64,000 bases of DNA from Mesorhabditis belari (GCA_958450365.1 CAUEEP010000891.1:744001-808000), one strand, 5' to 3'. Positions 11,941-24,132 are shown, numbered from the stretch's first letter. A program made the numbers and translations. The notes: generated from the letters alone by a model not told the origin.

Positions 11941-12375
11941 TAGGCGGAAAGAGGAATTTTCCTGCGGATTCCTCTTCTCCTCAAGTTTCAATAAAAGCAA
12001 AAATCTGGAAATATTGTCTCTTTTCCTTACAAAGTTGTTTCTTTGCGAGTTTGTTGTCAACAAGAATCTCGATTTTTTGAACACGAAAAATTGTTTTTCT
12101 TGAAAAATGATTTCTCTTTTCTCTATCAATAAAAAAAGCGATCTTTTCCATACCAATTGATCAACTGTTTTGAGAGAGAAATATAAAATTTCATTGAATT
12201 TTATGCTATATTTCTCTCAAATACAACAAATATCAATCAATTTAAACGTTTTTAAACGAATCTTTCTGCTATTTGATTACTGCAAAAGGAAAGACTTATT
12301 GTCAAACTGGTTTTCTGATTTCTCATCTAATTTGCTCAAGTTGTAAGTTAAAAAAGTGGTTTTCTTAAAGGGTAA
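11941..12375. other. Intergenic, no gene seen
   Basis: AT-rich, with an imperfect palindrome near 12170-12235 (ATTTCTCTCAAA against TTGAGAGAGAAAT). No coding support. Confidence 0.4.
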
Positions 12376-14988
12376 TTGTAGAGTCACGGGATTAGAATGA
12401 TTGGGAGTTTCCTGTGAATCCCAACTATCTGGCTTTACTGAAGGTATACAGGGTTTAAGAAAAGTTCTGTCACTTCCCTAAAGTTAGTTTAAAAGCTTAA
12501 AAACTGAATTTTGTTTCAGCTCAATGAAGAATATCATAAGAAAAGAGTAGAAATTTTAAACTATCTATTAGGTAAATGCATAAGAAATGCGGATTTCAAC
12601 ATTTTCATAAATTTCCAACGATAGAAACCTGATATCGATGTTATAAATTGTTATAACTGTTATAAACTATTTGAAAGTTGTAAATCTCCTCTACAAAATA
12701 GGCTAAAACGTGTTTCAATTGATCGAACCATGGAAGAAATTTCGAGGGCGAAATGCGAGTGACCAAAAAAGGAATCGAGTCACTTTAGGGACAAGTTTAG
12801 TGTGTTCAAAATAGAGTTAGCTTCCCAGAATTGAAGATTTTTAAAAAAAGGATAACTATATATGAATTCATTAAAAAAGTCTAACGGAAATGCATTTACA
12901 GAAATTTAGATAAAAGTGTAAGTTCAAAACCCTCAAAAATGTCAAAAAAACCGGCTTTTTCACAAAAAAGAAAAATTATTGTAAAAACAAAGTTTTCCCA
13001 TGAAATGATCCCAACTCTTAATTATTTTGAATGATATTTTATTGATAATTTTTTATTGATATTGATAATTTAGGGCATTTTCCACTATATAGTCAAAACC
13101 GAACTCTTGTGAAAGTGGGGTTTTCAAAAAGTGCCCTTTTTTGATCACTCGCATTTCGCCCTCGAAATTTCTTCAATGCTTCAATCAATTGAAACTCGTT
13201 TAGCCATTTTTGGAGAGGAGATTACAACTTTCAAATAGTTATAACAGTATAACAGTTATAACATCGATACAAGTTTCTATCGTTGAAAATTTATGAAAAG
13301 GTTGAAATCCGCATTTCTTATGCATGTACCTAATATTTGTCTTTTTAGTGCTAAGGCTTTCCTACTTACAACAATGAAATAGAAAAATGAGAGTTACAGA
13401 TATTGTAATCTTTTTGAAGATGCACTGTTAAGTGGGGAGTCTGGGGAGTGAAAAGTTCCCTTTCTTGGTCACTGGCATTTCGCTCTCGAAATTTCTTTAA
13501 TGGTTCGATCAATTGAAACACGTTTTAGCCTATTTTGTAGAGGAGATTTACAACTTTCAAATAGTTTATAACAGTTATAACAGTTTATAACATCGATATC
13601 AAGTTTCTATCGTTGAAAATTTATGAAAATGTTGAAATCCGCATTTCTAATAGAATTAGAACTCGAATTTTGCAGTATTTACATCAATTATTTTATAGTT
13701 TTTCATAAATTGCTCAAGAAAAGCTAGTTTATAGGCTGTTAGTGAGTGAATTTTTGCTTCAATTCGATATATTCAAATTTTACATGCATTTCCCTTATTT
13801 CTATTGTTTATTCTAGGCGCAAAATCTCACAGATGATGCGTTTTAAACACTCTCTACGCACAAAACTTTGGATGATTTTCCTGGCGATAACTGTAAGTTG
13901 CTTAGATAATATTTTGACAATATATTTAGCCTCTCTTTTTTTCCTTTAATAACCCTTTTCCTCAAGTTTCAATAAAAGCAAAAAACTGAAAATAGAACCG
14001 TCGTTTTATAGGTCAGAGCGAATTATAGTGACAACTTTTTGGAAAACTAGGAAATGTCTAGCTTATTTCAAAAGTGGCAAGTGTTATATAGAGAATTGTA
14101 GTCCTAATTCTTGGCTACAATTATCTACCAAAAACTTCCCAATTCGGCTTATACAACTCATTTAACAAGCGCTTGAATGAGCGCTAATCGACACCACACC
14201 AGCAAACCTATCATTTGACCGCTTTTCTATATAAAATTTTGATTTGGAAACGTTTTTTTGGTCAAATTTGTGGTAATTTGGTTTAAAAGATTGTTTTAAA
14301 TAAATTTATAGCGCTATAAAAGCTGATGTAACGAAATGAATATGAATTGAAAATCCAAAATACTCAATTTTCACCAAAAGGAGCTATGTATGTGTTTAAG
14401 TTGATGTCAATTAACTTAAATTTTCGTTATTCCAGTTCAACCAAAAGAGTTTAGTGTGTTTCTTAATGTTATTAAGTAATTCTAAACGCTATTTTTGTAT
14501 TCAAACCTTTTCTTAACAATAGAGAAAAGCTCTTTAATAGAGAAAAGCGGTCAAATGATAGGTTTGCTGGTGTGGTGTCGATTAGTGCTCATTCAAGACA
14601 TTTCCTGCTTTTATATAGAAAAGCGGTCAAATGATAGGTTTGCTGGTGTGGTGTCGATTAGCGCTCATTCAAGACATTTCCTGCTTTTCCAAAAGGTTCC
14701 GGTAATTCGCGATCACTTTGTTGAAGATGGGTCTGATTCGAGCCTGATTTGCTTGATTTGAGCAGCTTGATTTAAACCTTTTTATAATTCTTTTATGCAA
14801 ATCAAAGATGATTCTCCACTGCAGATCTCTGGAATAATCTTCTTCATCAGTCAATCACAACGGGATCGAGCGAGCGATTCCATGGCTCTATCAAAAGAAG
14901 AATTCTATCGATTAGCAGAGGCACAGTCGTTTGGTTTGACAGAAAAAATTGACGAATAGTTCTGGAAACGTTTTTTGACAGCTAAAAC
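12376..14988 (+). repeat. Long direct repeat, copy B
   Basis: Matches 1-2206 in the same orientation, with the chitinase exon fragment at its left end (6 nt deleted within it), the MITE, the inverted-repeat pair and the 20-codon signal-anchor exon. Copy B carries extra material: a third arm (13460-13650) of the inverted repeat and a local duplication at 14535-14690 (AAAGCGGTCAAATGATAGG twice). It ends ten bases before the acceptor at 14997, so the right edge of the duplication abuts the body of the spermidine-synthase-like gene. Confidence 0.85.
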
Positions 14989-17900
14989 AAGTTTCAGCAT
15001 CAAATGAAAGTGCCCAAATTTCGTGGGAAATACTGCTGGAATGGCGAGTGTTTCGTGGTGAGCGATCTTTGGCGCAACACAACCGATCATCGAGCTCGAG
15101 TTGGAGCGTTGACCTTGTGAGTCTAATCTAGAGGATAAATCAAGTCTAATCTAGAGGATAAATTCATTTTCTATAGGCTAGAAAATGCTTTAGGCTATGT
15201 ATGAATCAAATGGTAAAGAAAATTCAATTTTCCTTCTTTCTTTTCTCTCTCAATTGCTGTCCAAACCCTATAGAATACATTGTTTTTCGCTATTTCTTTT
15301 GCTAAACTCAATGAACTTAATAATAGGATTTGATGTGGACCCGTGGGATTTCCATAACAAACCATACACACCCTGAAATCGGAAATCAAAATCTAAGATA
15401 AGAAATAGCCAAACGTTCTCCATTGCAAGATATCATCAAAATGGTTGATTGATTTTTACCATACATATAAGCAATTTTCCGAAAACAAAGCAATATTTTA
15501 GTTAATTTCCAGTCAAGGACCCATTCGCACTCTGAGCACACAAAGTTTTGAGGGGATGATCGTTTTTGAGATGCCATTGATCCTTCCAACTGGTATCATT
15601 ATCGAGAAATCAATCAAAAGTCAAATTCTCTTAGACTACATATTTGATTCTTTGAATTCGAGTGGATGGCGAGTAAACAAATCATCGCTTCCGATGGGCT
15701 ATCTCACCGATATCGTCCAAGGGATCTTCTGGACAGGAGCACTAGAGTTGGACAGTGAGTGAGACTCATTTCCTCTTTGGTTGAGTTCATTCAAAACAAG
15801 ACGGAAAGATAGGCGCTATTGAGCCAGACGCAAAGAGAGTTGGCTAGCTTTGGTTGTTATAGAACCGCTGAGAATACATAAAACTTATTATCCAAGAGCC
15901 CTCTATGCTAAATTCAATATCTAGTCGTTAGCTATTGGGTTGGTGAATTGAAACCTGCAGGACTTTGAACTAAAATTTATTGAAAATAAAACCATCAATT
16001 CATTCCAAATAATTTCCATTATTATTGACGACTTTTGCCCATTTTACAGGCAATTTGCGGATTCCTCTTTCGTAGTAGGATTTTGGTTTGTGTGTGAGAC
16101 AAGTGTGAGGCTCAAAAATGGAGGACTGGAGATGTCCCAGTTTGAGCACTTTCTTCAAAAGAAACCCATTTTGGTGTCAATAGAAAAGTTGTAGAGAATC
16201 AAAAATTAGGCTTATAGCCAAATTTCCAAAAAGATACACTTAGTAGTTTCGCTTAAAATGCAAGTTTTGTGAAAATTCGTAAATTTGGCATTTCTTGAAA
16301 ACCAGTTTTTGAATGGTTCTGAAAATTTGGATATAAGCTTAGTTTTTGATTCTCTACAACTTTTCCATTGACACCAAAATGGGTTTCTTTTGAAGAAAGT
16401 GCTCAAACCGTCAGATATGACAATAGCCCGCAGTTTTCAATTCACCAACCCAAAAGAACTGCGGAGAATATATAAAACTTATTATCCAAGAGCTCTCTAT
16501 GCTAAATTCAATATCTAGTCGTTAGCTGCTACACCAATGACATCTTGTCTTTGTATTAAGTTGGAAAGAAAGTTCTCGGAAACTGAAATACTGCTGGAAG
16601 GGTTTTTCAGAAGTGTCACGTACAGGTCCTTGAATTTTTCCAAGATTGGAACGAATTCTTGATTTAGCTATTCTATTTTGTAGTATTTATTAAGAACTTT
16701 CAAATGATGTAGGACACTCGGAGTACTCTCTTCATTTTCTTCTTTTAATTCATCAATGAGCATTCATTTCATAATTTTGTCGCACCCTGCAAAATATTAA
16801 GTTGGAAAGAAAGTTCTCGGAAAAAGTTTCACTGGAATTTCTTTAAAACAAAACCACGAATGACTGAATGACATAAAAAATCAACAGAACTGTGGAGATT
16901 GCTGGGCATTTGCGTATGTCTCAAAAAGGCTTTTGAATTTGTAGTAAGAAGCTTTAGTACAAAATCTAATGGATCTAATTTTCTAATGGACTTGAGCAAA
17001 CCAGAATTAAAAAGCTGAAAGATTTACTACAAACTATTAGATTGGAAGGGAGTTCTTAGAAAAGGTTTAACTGGAATTTTTTTAAAAACGAATCCACTAA
17101 TTCAAGAACATTTTGCTTTATTATTTACAAGTTAACTCCAAGTAATTACTCGTAAAAAGAATGAGTGCAGCTTTCTCTTAAAATTTTGAACTTAAAAACT
17201 GAAATATAGTCAAGCTTATCAAAAATCTGGAAAGAATTCATGGCTTTGTTTTTGAGAAATCACCGTGTAAACATTTTCCGAGAACTTCCTTTCTACTAAT
17301 AGAACTAATAGAAGAACACCAGTTATCGGGGCCCACTTGTAGTTACAAAAGTAAAAGAAAAAGTAGATTTCCGGAGAGGGGATTGAACCCTCGACCTTTT
17401 GCTTTTCGAGCAATTGCTCTAACCATTGAGCTATCCAGTACCTTAACTTGCAAGAGAAAGCAGGAAAGACAAGGGGGAAGAAGAAAGAAAAAAGGAAGAG
17501 GATTATGTGGGGAGAAAAGAATATTGCTCATATCGATTGCTATTAATAATTGATGAGTTCAACTTTTCATCTAATTACTAAATTAGTCACTCATGAGATC
17601 AGCTAATTATTATAGATTGGAAAAGCACAATTGGAAAAGCTTTAATCTTGATACTGACCTATTCAGAGTCTAGCCATTTTGGTGTATTTTCAGAGGAAGT
17701 AGTCGGCGATGTGCTCGTGATTGGACTCGGCGCCGGAGGAGTGAACAACTTTCTCTCGACTTCTTTTCCAAATGTGAGCCCAATCTATCATAATTAGCTG
17801 ATCTAGTGATTTCAACATGGACCTATTTCCTTGACTATTTTCTTATCTTTATTATTTTCCAGTTAAATCTGACCATGGTTGACATCAATCCATCCACCAA

Positions 17901-20900
17901 AACGATGGCCATCGAGCAATTTGAGGTGATCGAAAACGGGAAGACTCGCATAATTATCGAGGATGGCGTCAAGTACATTGATGAGCAAGTGAAAGCAGGG
18001 AAATGTTAGTAAAAATATTAGCGCTCAAAAGTATATAACCAGTCGAGAAAAATACTCCTGTTTTATACATATTTGATATATATATCGTAGCCGAATGTGA
18101 TTCTCAGTTGAAAGTGATTGGCTCACAAGTCTGAATCAGAACAAGGTTGGGCGAAAAAGTCAAAAGCCATGGCCGGCCAGCCCAAGACAAGGCCAGCCGA
18201 AGAGCCTTGGTTGGGAAATGGCCCATCCCGCATATAGCCCGAACCTTGCCCCAAGTGATTATAATCTATTCCCGTCGATGAGCAACAAGCTGGTTGCGCA
18301 GCACTTTGATTCCGAAGATGACGTCAAAAAGTGGCTGACGCAAGTGACTGTGAACTTTTGAAGGAAACGTCAATGGGTGGCACCCAAAGCGACACCCGAG
18401 CCAAATCCGAAGTCTGAATTGCACCAGAACAGGGCTGGAAGAAAAAGCCAAAAGCCATGGCCGGCCAGGCCAAAGCCAGGCCAGGTAAAGCCAGGCCAGG
18501 TAAAGCCAGGCCAAGCCAAGACAAGGCCAGGCTAGGCCAAAAGCCATGGCCTTGGCCTGGGTTTTGTTGTTGCTAATTTTGACGATCTTGACGCTGTTAC
18601 ATTTGTTTTGTTTCTTAGATAGATAAATGATTCTTGACACTATTGTAATTAAAACTAAAGCAAATTATCATTATCACACATTAAACATTATCATTTTACG
18701 ACTAAATTGGCGACTTTCGAAAACTGGTTTGCTAGGCCTGGCCTGGAAAATGATCTCTTCGTCCAGCCATGCACCAGAAGAAGTTTAGGCTATTCTGGAA
18801 TATCTTTAGAGATATTTGACTATAGAAATGGAAGTGCTAAGCATTCTAAAAACTTGATGAACCAAATCATAACTATAGGTTTTATTATATGATTGTCATG
18901 AAGATTTAAGTGCAAAAACACGTTTAGCTCAATTATTCGATGCAATAATTGTTGATGCTTGTCACAACGACTTTCACCACCCAATCATTTGCCCGATTGA
19001 TGAGTTCACGAGTGATGGGATACTTGGACAAATCGAGAAGTTGTTGAAACAGAATGGTTAGGCAGGGGAGAGACAAGGGAGAAGACATTTTTGCTTTCCG
19101 GCGATTTAACCCCCAAACGTCAATAGGCCGCTTTTGGCTTTAGCTTTAGCTTTTCAACTATTTGATTGACCATTTAATTGGCCACTCAATTTACGGAAAG
19201 CCCTTTGGAGAGTTATAGCCAAGCAAAAAGTCGAGGGTTCAATCCCCTCCGGAAATCTACGGAAAACTTGCCAATTCTTTCACTTCTTTATTACGTTCTG
19301 ACGTTGACATTGACGTTAACATTGACGTTGACATTGGCGTTGACGTTGACATTGACTTTAGCATTGACATTGACGTTGAAATTAACATTGACGTTTGCGG
19401 AAGTCAATAAATAGTCAATAATCTTTTCTATAGCATTATTCTCCCTTAGTTTGGATCTTTAAAAAACCCTGATTTAGGTGTGCTCATCGTGAATGTTCTA
19501 ACATTTGATCTCATTCAACAGCGAGAGACATTTGATCGGGTACAAACTCTTACACTCACTATGATGCTTTTCAGGTTTTAAATTCTCATGCAAAAGTGTT
19601 TGGAGAAAGGGCGTGCACAATGAAAATTGTGGAGGATTGGGAAAATCGGGTGAGTTGCGTGATTACAGTCGAACTTTAACATTATATAAATAAGGTAACA
19701 ATTAACTATACGGATTTAAATATCATAAAATTATATAAAATGACCTTTTGTTGACCGAAAACCTTGTAAATAGTACGCACAGTTTCGGCGCTTAACAAAA
19801 TACAAAAACAAAGTAAACAAAACAAAGAATACTTCAAATAAGAAAGACAAATTGTTTTTGACTCCTAAAGTACAGGGTGCGTCGTGCCCGTACTTGTATT
19901 TTCTGCATTTTTGGTAATTTTAGATCAAAGATACGATTTTAAAAGTAAGAAATTCGAATTCCTCGCGAAAAACTGATTTAGAAAACGTTTCTGGTTAATT
20001 TATAAGTGCAACGCTATTTAAGACAAGTGATGGAGAAGAGGGTCCGTTTAGGGGCGCTCTGGTCCACATTCAGGCAGGGCGCGTTAAGGGTTACGGGCAG
20101 TTAAGGGGCTTAAGGGCGCGTAGGGCGCAGGGGATTAAGGGGATTTGGAAGTTAGTTACGGACAGCTAGGGGCGCTTTGGTCGCACATTTTTTTGGGGCT
20201 TCAGGCCTGTAACTTTTATGGATCAAAGGTTTTTCAAGAGCCAAGATGTTTTTCGAAAACTAGATATAAAATGTGACATTTTTTATATTGGGTATATAAA
20301 GTTTTGGTCAACGATTGAGTCGGAAGTCAGGTTAGAACTTGGTTTTCCCATACAAATTTCCATCAAAGGAAAAACTGTAACTGTGCCCTGTAACTGTTCC
20401 CCGTAACTGTTCCCTGTAACTGTTCCCTGTAAACGTGCCCTGTAACTGTGCCCTGTAACTGTGCCCCGAACTGTCCCTGTAACTGTTCCCTGTAATGTGC
20501 CCTGTAACTGTCCCCGTAACTGTGCCCCTGTAACTGTGGCCCTGTAACTGTTCCCTGTAACCGTGCCCTGTAACTGTCCCCTGTAACTGTGCCCCGTAAC
20601 TGTGCCCTGTAACTGTTCCCTGTAACTGTGCCCCGTAACTGTCCCTGTAACTGTTCCCTGTAACTGTGCCCCGTAACTGTGCCCTGTAACTGTTCCCTGT
20701 AACTGTGCCCTGTAACTGTGCCCCGTAACTGTGCCCTGTAACTGTTCCCTGTAACTGCCCTGAATGTCCCTTCAATGTGCCCTTCAATGTCCCTGAGACC
20801 CTCTTCTCAATCACTTTTCTTAAATAGCGTTGCACTTATAAATTAACCAGAAACGTTTTCTAAATCAGTTTTTCGCGAGGAATTAGAATTTCTTACTTTT

Positions 20901-21319
20901 AAAATTGTATCTTTTATCTAAAATTACCAAAAATGCAGAAAATCCAAGTACGGGAACTTTTGGCGCACCCTGTATAATATAATTGAAATTCCGATAGTTT
21001 CTTTGTCCTTCATAGACCCAATTATCCTTAGATATGTCTTATAAAGTTAGGATTTTCTTTTTATGATCATTTTAAAACATATTGGATCTTTCTTTCATTT
21101 TAATCATCATTTTGATCATTTTAATCATCATTTTGATTATTTTGATCATTTAAAAATATAGTGAACCATTTTCAGGTTCTCTTCTGTAGCCGATCCTCTC
21201 GATTAACAGTTCAAAAGCAAGTGGAAGTCAAGAAAAAACTCGAGGAGTTCTTCGGGAAAAAAAAGAAAAACGAGATCCCATTTTTTAAAGGCTACAAAAT
21301 GCAAGAAAAAGATTTATGA
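13833..21319 (+). CDS. Spermidine-synthase-fold (PABS / methyltransferase-like) protein, about 350 aa
   Basis: Likely a Rossmann-fold protein of the polyamine synthase/METTL13-like group; the substrate is unknown. Exons: 13833-13892, 14998-15116, 15513-15754, 17694-17773, 17863-18004, 18928-19056, 19478-19539, 19575-19649, 21176-21319; every phase matches. The first exon reads MMRFKHSLRTKLWMIFLAIT, a signal anchor or signal peptide, suggesting a membrane or secretory location; its assignment is inferred from phase and distance, and ATG 15004 is an alternative start. The fold core is clear: VLVIGLGAGGVNNFL is the glycine-rich SAM-type loop, NLTMVDINP the acidic strand-2 end, IIIEDGVKYI and FDAIIVDACHND the following strands, GVLIVNVLTF the next. 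Classical spermidine synthase active-site residues cannot be confirmed, so a non-polyamine role is possible. Introns contain mariner MITEs, a tRNA-like repeat and minisatellites. Confidence 0.75.
15861..16556. mobile_element. Mariner-derived MITE flanked by 75-bp direct repeats
   Basis: Internally deleted mariner relative at 15935-16454 with both termini (TTGGGTTGGTGAATTGAAAC; inverted GTTTTCAATTCACCAACCC) and the 300-bp hairpin but no transposase. Unusually, it is bounded by about 75-bp copies of the same sequence (GAGAATACATAAAACTTATT to ATCTAGTCGTTAGCT), far longer than the TA expected of mariner. A third, inverted copy of that flank is at 24755-24836. Confidence 0.8.
16558..17300. mobile_element. 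MITE cluster with TTGGAAAGAAAGTTCTCGG termini
   Basis: AAGTTGGAAAGAAAGTTCTCGG occurs at 16560 and 16800, a variant at 17040, and the inverted end CCGAGAACTTCCTTTCTAC at 17278. A further inverted end lies at 24712-24732. This is a separate Tc1/mariner-like non-autonomous family, nested here. Confidence 0.6.
17369..17441 (-). tRNA. tRNA-like sequence (probable pseudo-tRNA / tRNA-derived repeat)
   Basis: On the minus strand there is a good D arm (TAGCTCAATGGTTAGAGC) and T arm (GAGGGTTCAATCCCCTC), but the acceptor stem has a mismatch and the anticodon loop either lacks U33 or has only five bases, so no amino acid can be assigned. A pyrimidine-rich tract lies upstream in its own orientation (17450-17515 on the opposite strand), as in the related units at 4.0, 42.2 and 58.7 kb. 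Confidence 0.5.
18150..18560. mobile_element. Mariner fragment of another subfamily plus GGCCAGGC repeats
   Basis: 18215-18345 reads AYSPNLAPSDYNLF and HFDSEDDVKKWLT, the third-Asp block of a mariner transposase clearly different from the local family. It is bracketed by GC-rich repeats of AAAGCCAGGCCAGGT (18175-18200 and 18440-18555). It lies in an intron of the PABS-like gene. Confidence 0.75.
19185..19256 (+). repeat. Partial tRNA-like sequence
   Basis: Contains AAAAAGTCGAGGGTTCAATCCCCTCCGGAAA, matching the 3' half of the tRNA-like unit at 17.4 kb (written here in two parts: variable loop, then T arm and acceptor). The 5' half is disrupted. Confidence 0.5.
19297..19402. repeat. TTGACA/TTGACG hexamer array
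   Basis: Tandem hexamers GACATT and GACGTT, about 17 units, open in all frames. The same family makes a larger array at 21627-21882. Confidence 0.9.
19873..20972. mobile_element. 1.1-kb foldback element with internal CTGTAACTGTGCC minisatellite
   Basis: Ends CAGGGTGCGTCGTGCCCGTA and, inverted, ACTTTTGGCGCACCCTG, with TA on both sides. The arms extend about 165 bp (e.g. AGAAAACGTTTCTGGTTAAT at about 19990 and its inverse at about 20850). The interior is a 14-15 bp minisatellite of CTGTAACTGTGCCC / CTGTAACTGTTCC units (20378-20760) and, on the other arm side, degenerate GTTAAGGGGC repeats. No transposase. Located in an intron of the PABS-like gene. Confidence 0.85.
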
Positions 21320-21626
21320 TAAAAGTTTTGACTTTAAATATCTTTGAAAATGAAAATCAGAATACTTTGACTTTGAATTTCACAGATTCCATGCGAAAAT
21401 TTCGTTTATTCACTGGGTTTTATTGTCTAAAATCGGAAATTGATCCAAATTTCCAAATTTCAATGAGTTTTATGATCTCGAAACGTTGGCTTTTTGTAGT
21501 TTTCTGCAAGGCGGATTTTGGTGGACTACATTTTCGGAATCAGCACATTTTTTGGTTTAGAAAACGCAAATCTCAGTGATTTTTAACAGAGAACGCACTT
21601 TTACATTATTTGCCGGATGTGCCATG

Positions 21627-21882
21627 TTGACATTGACATTGACATTGAGATTGACATTGACATTGATGTTGACATTGACATTGATGTTGACATTGATGTT
21701 GACTTTAACATTGACATTGACATTGAGATTGACATTGACATTGACATTGAGATTGACATTGACATTGATGTTGACATTGACATTGACGTTGAAATTGACG
21801 TTGACATTGATATTGACATTGATATTGACATTGATGTTGACATTGACGTTGACATTGACATTGACGTTGACATTGACAAAAA
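21627..21882. repeat. Second TTGACA-type hexamer array
   Basis: About 42 hexamers, mainly GACATT with GATGTT, GAGATT and GACGTT variants. The open frames with ID or MS repeats on either strand are by-products of the hexamer. Confidence 0.95.
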
Positions 21883-22557
21883 TGCAAAAAAAATATTTGC
21901 TAGCAGCCGGATTTTTGATTTATAAGAAAACGTGTTTTTACTATACTGTGATCGATGTTAATGTGTTAATGGTGCTGAGAATTAGAGCCTTCAAATAATA
22001 TCTAATACATGCTACTTTCTATAGAAAGTTTCCTTTTTGGGAAAAGAATGGTTTTCCCAAAAAACTGGTTGTGATAATTTTGGACCACCCGGTATTCAAA
22101 AACCCATTTTACGAGCGATTTTTTTTTCCGACCAAAACCCAAATCAATTTCTCTTTCTTTAAGGGATCAAATCTTATCTCTTTTTGCTTTCTGACATTTT
22201 TTTAAAGCCATGCGTTGGAAGGGAATTTTTGCTGAAGGCGATTTCTTTGAAACAATTTCATTTCCCAGCTCAAAAAGATCTAAAAGATCTATAAATAGGA
22301 CTTTGATTTGGCCGGAGAAACATTTTCCATTTTTTTTCCATTCCAATTTGCTGAGAATGCTTCGATTTCTTATGTCTTTCGCTGTTTGTGTTGTTCAGTT
22401 TGAAGGTAAACACTGATTTGAGGGGAAAATCTGTATCAAAACTTTTGCACAATAATTATGCCAAGTTTTAGTGTTACTTTATAGTTTATATAGCAAACTG
22501 GATAGCATTAGAAGTTTTTATGCTTTCCAAAGTGAAGATATTCAGGGATGCTGGGCA
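21883..22557. other. Intergenic, no gene seen
   Basis: AT-rich. A 68-codon frame at 22210 has no recognisable domain or splice support. Confidence 0.4.
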
Positions 22558-22803
22558 GGGATGTGCGGATCTGGAGCCGGATCTGGATCTGGAGCCGGAT
22601 CTGGATCTGGAGCCGGATCTGGATCTGGAGCCGGATCTGGATCCGAATCTAGATCTGGATCCGAATCTAGATCTGGATCCGAATCTAGATCTGGATCCGA
22701 ATCTAGATCTGGATCCGAATCTAGATCTGGATCCGAATCTAGATCTGGATCCGAATCTAGATCTGGATCCGAATCTAGATCTGGATCCGAATCTAGATCT
22801 CTA
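22558..22803. repeat. 18-bp minisatellite in two blocks
   Basis: First block: about 4 units of GGATCTGGATCTGGAGCC. Second block: about 10 units of GGATCCGAATCTAGATCT, rich in BamHI- and BglII-like palindromes (GGATCC, AGATCT). Open frames of Gly-Ser or Asp-Leu repeats are a consequence of the 18-bp period. Confidence 0.95.
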
Positions 22804-22908
22804 CACATGCATACAAAGAACGAAAAGACAAATACGCGACACTCCAATAGACAGTTCATAGTACTATCTCTTAGTCGTTTTTTCGTTCTTTGTATGCTTG
22901 TGTAAAGA
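22803..22908. repeat. Short hairpin directly after the 18-bp array
   Basis: CATACAAAGAACGAAAA (about 22810) is inverted at TTTTCGTTCTTTGTATG (about 22880), loop about 55 nt. It may be a separate small foldback insertion. Confidence 0.7.
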
Positions 22909-23233
22909 TTTGGAATCGGATCCAAACCCCTCTGGTGCTAGATAACTATCTAGTTTAGTCATTCGAGGCTTTTTACGGTAGCTATTAGTCGTGTAAACTA
23001 GTAGATAATGTAATTTGGAAAGTATTTAAAGTTTATTATAAAAATCTAGCCTCTCCTTTGAAAGAAATCACTTTTCATCGATGGAAAATAAATGAATTGA
23101 CTTGGTCAATTGGATCATATCCGAGCTCGTTAACCAAGGAACAAGTGAGGTTAGTGAAAAAAAAGCTTTATTATGTTATTCCATTTAAATTTCCTTCATC
23201 GGACCGCAACAAAGAAACTTTCCAACAGCTTCA

Positions 23234-23312
23234 CTGGTCTAGCGGATAGTCTGCTAGTCTACGGAACTGATGAAGCTTTTTGGCTTGGATTCGAATCCTT
23301 CCTAGCCAATTC
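23234..23312 (+). repeat. tRNA-like sequence, degenerate
   Basis: TGGTCTAGCGGATAGTCTGC resembles a tRNA A box and GGATTCGAATCC a B box; length with the intervening arm suits a long-variable-arm tRNA, but stems do not close. Probably a tRNA-derived repeat. Confidence 0.4.
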
Positions 23313-23599
23313 TTTTGCTTTTTTTGAACAATTCTTTTTCTGCATTAAACATCTATGTTTTGTGCACTCTTTTACAATTTCTGAAGGTTTTTTAATAAAA
23401 CATTCACTTCTCAAAGTAGTTTATCAATTTCAACGTAGACTTTCTGACCTTCAAATGCAAAGATGAGGTTCTTTATTCATTCTAATATAGTAAAACTGCA
23501 GAAATTTCCTTTTTTTTGCACAAACAAACTACTTTTTTTAAAAAAGGACACCGCTTTTGTTACCAGAGTTGAAAAAGACATGAACTAATATTACTAGAG

Positions 23600-23870
23600 T
23601 TCGAAAAACGTTGAGTACAGTCGACTCAACGATCTAACGACTCTCAGTATAACGACTCAAACTTACGATCTCGGTCTTACTTCCTGTATAACAATGTTCG
23701 ATATAACGACTTTTTCCATATAATGACTCCATTTCGCTGTCTTGATAGAGTCGCCGGTGGTATAGCGATAAAATACTTCTCCTCGCAAAGCACCCCAGTG
23801 TAGGAGATAGTATGCTTGCTCCTCAACCCTGATTCGATTCCCCTTGCTCTCAATTTCTTTTGCTTTAGCA
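23600..23870 (+). repeat. TATAACGAC repeats and a tRNA-like A/B box pair
   Basis: 23610-23730 has recurring TATAACGACT and CAGTCGACTCAACGAT, reminiscent of pogo/Tigger-type termini. 23755-23845 has GTGGTATAGCGATAAAATAC (A-box-like) and CTGATTCGATTCCCC (B-box-like), consistent with a tRNA-derived SINE body. Boundaries are uncertain. Confidence 0.35.
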
Positions 23871-24132
23871 ATTCTTGCAAATTTTAAGTTATAAAAATCT
23901 ATGTTTAAGTTTTCTAAATCATCGCGGGTTTCTAAATCATTTTCTAAATCAATTCTAAATTCTAAATCATTTAGAAAGTCCTTTGCCAATGCATTCGATG
24001 CGTGGTCACAAATCTCTTCTTTTGTTTTCACCGAGATTACAAGATCCGATTATGCTGACATCAAGGCAGGTGATCCTGGATCAGCTGACTATAAAATATA
24101 TAGATAAACTTTATCAATTGTCATCAAAATAG

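Noticed and set aside
17369..17441. Functional tRNA-Phe at 17.4 kb
   Set aside because: GAA can be read in the loop but U33 is missing, an acceptor pair is mismatched and the stem is irregular, unlike the perfect tRNA-Phe genes at 27-32 kb.
21576..21998. Frames of TLTL, DIDI and MSMS repeats
   Set aside because: Products of a TTGACA hexamer array in all frames.
22471..22925. Gly-Ser and Asp-Leu-Asp-Pro repeat frames
   Set aside because: 18-bp minisatellite open in several frames on both strands.
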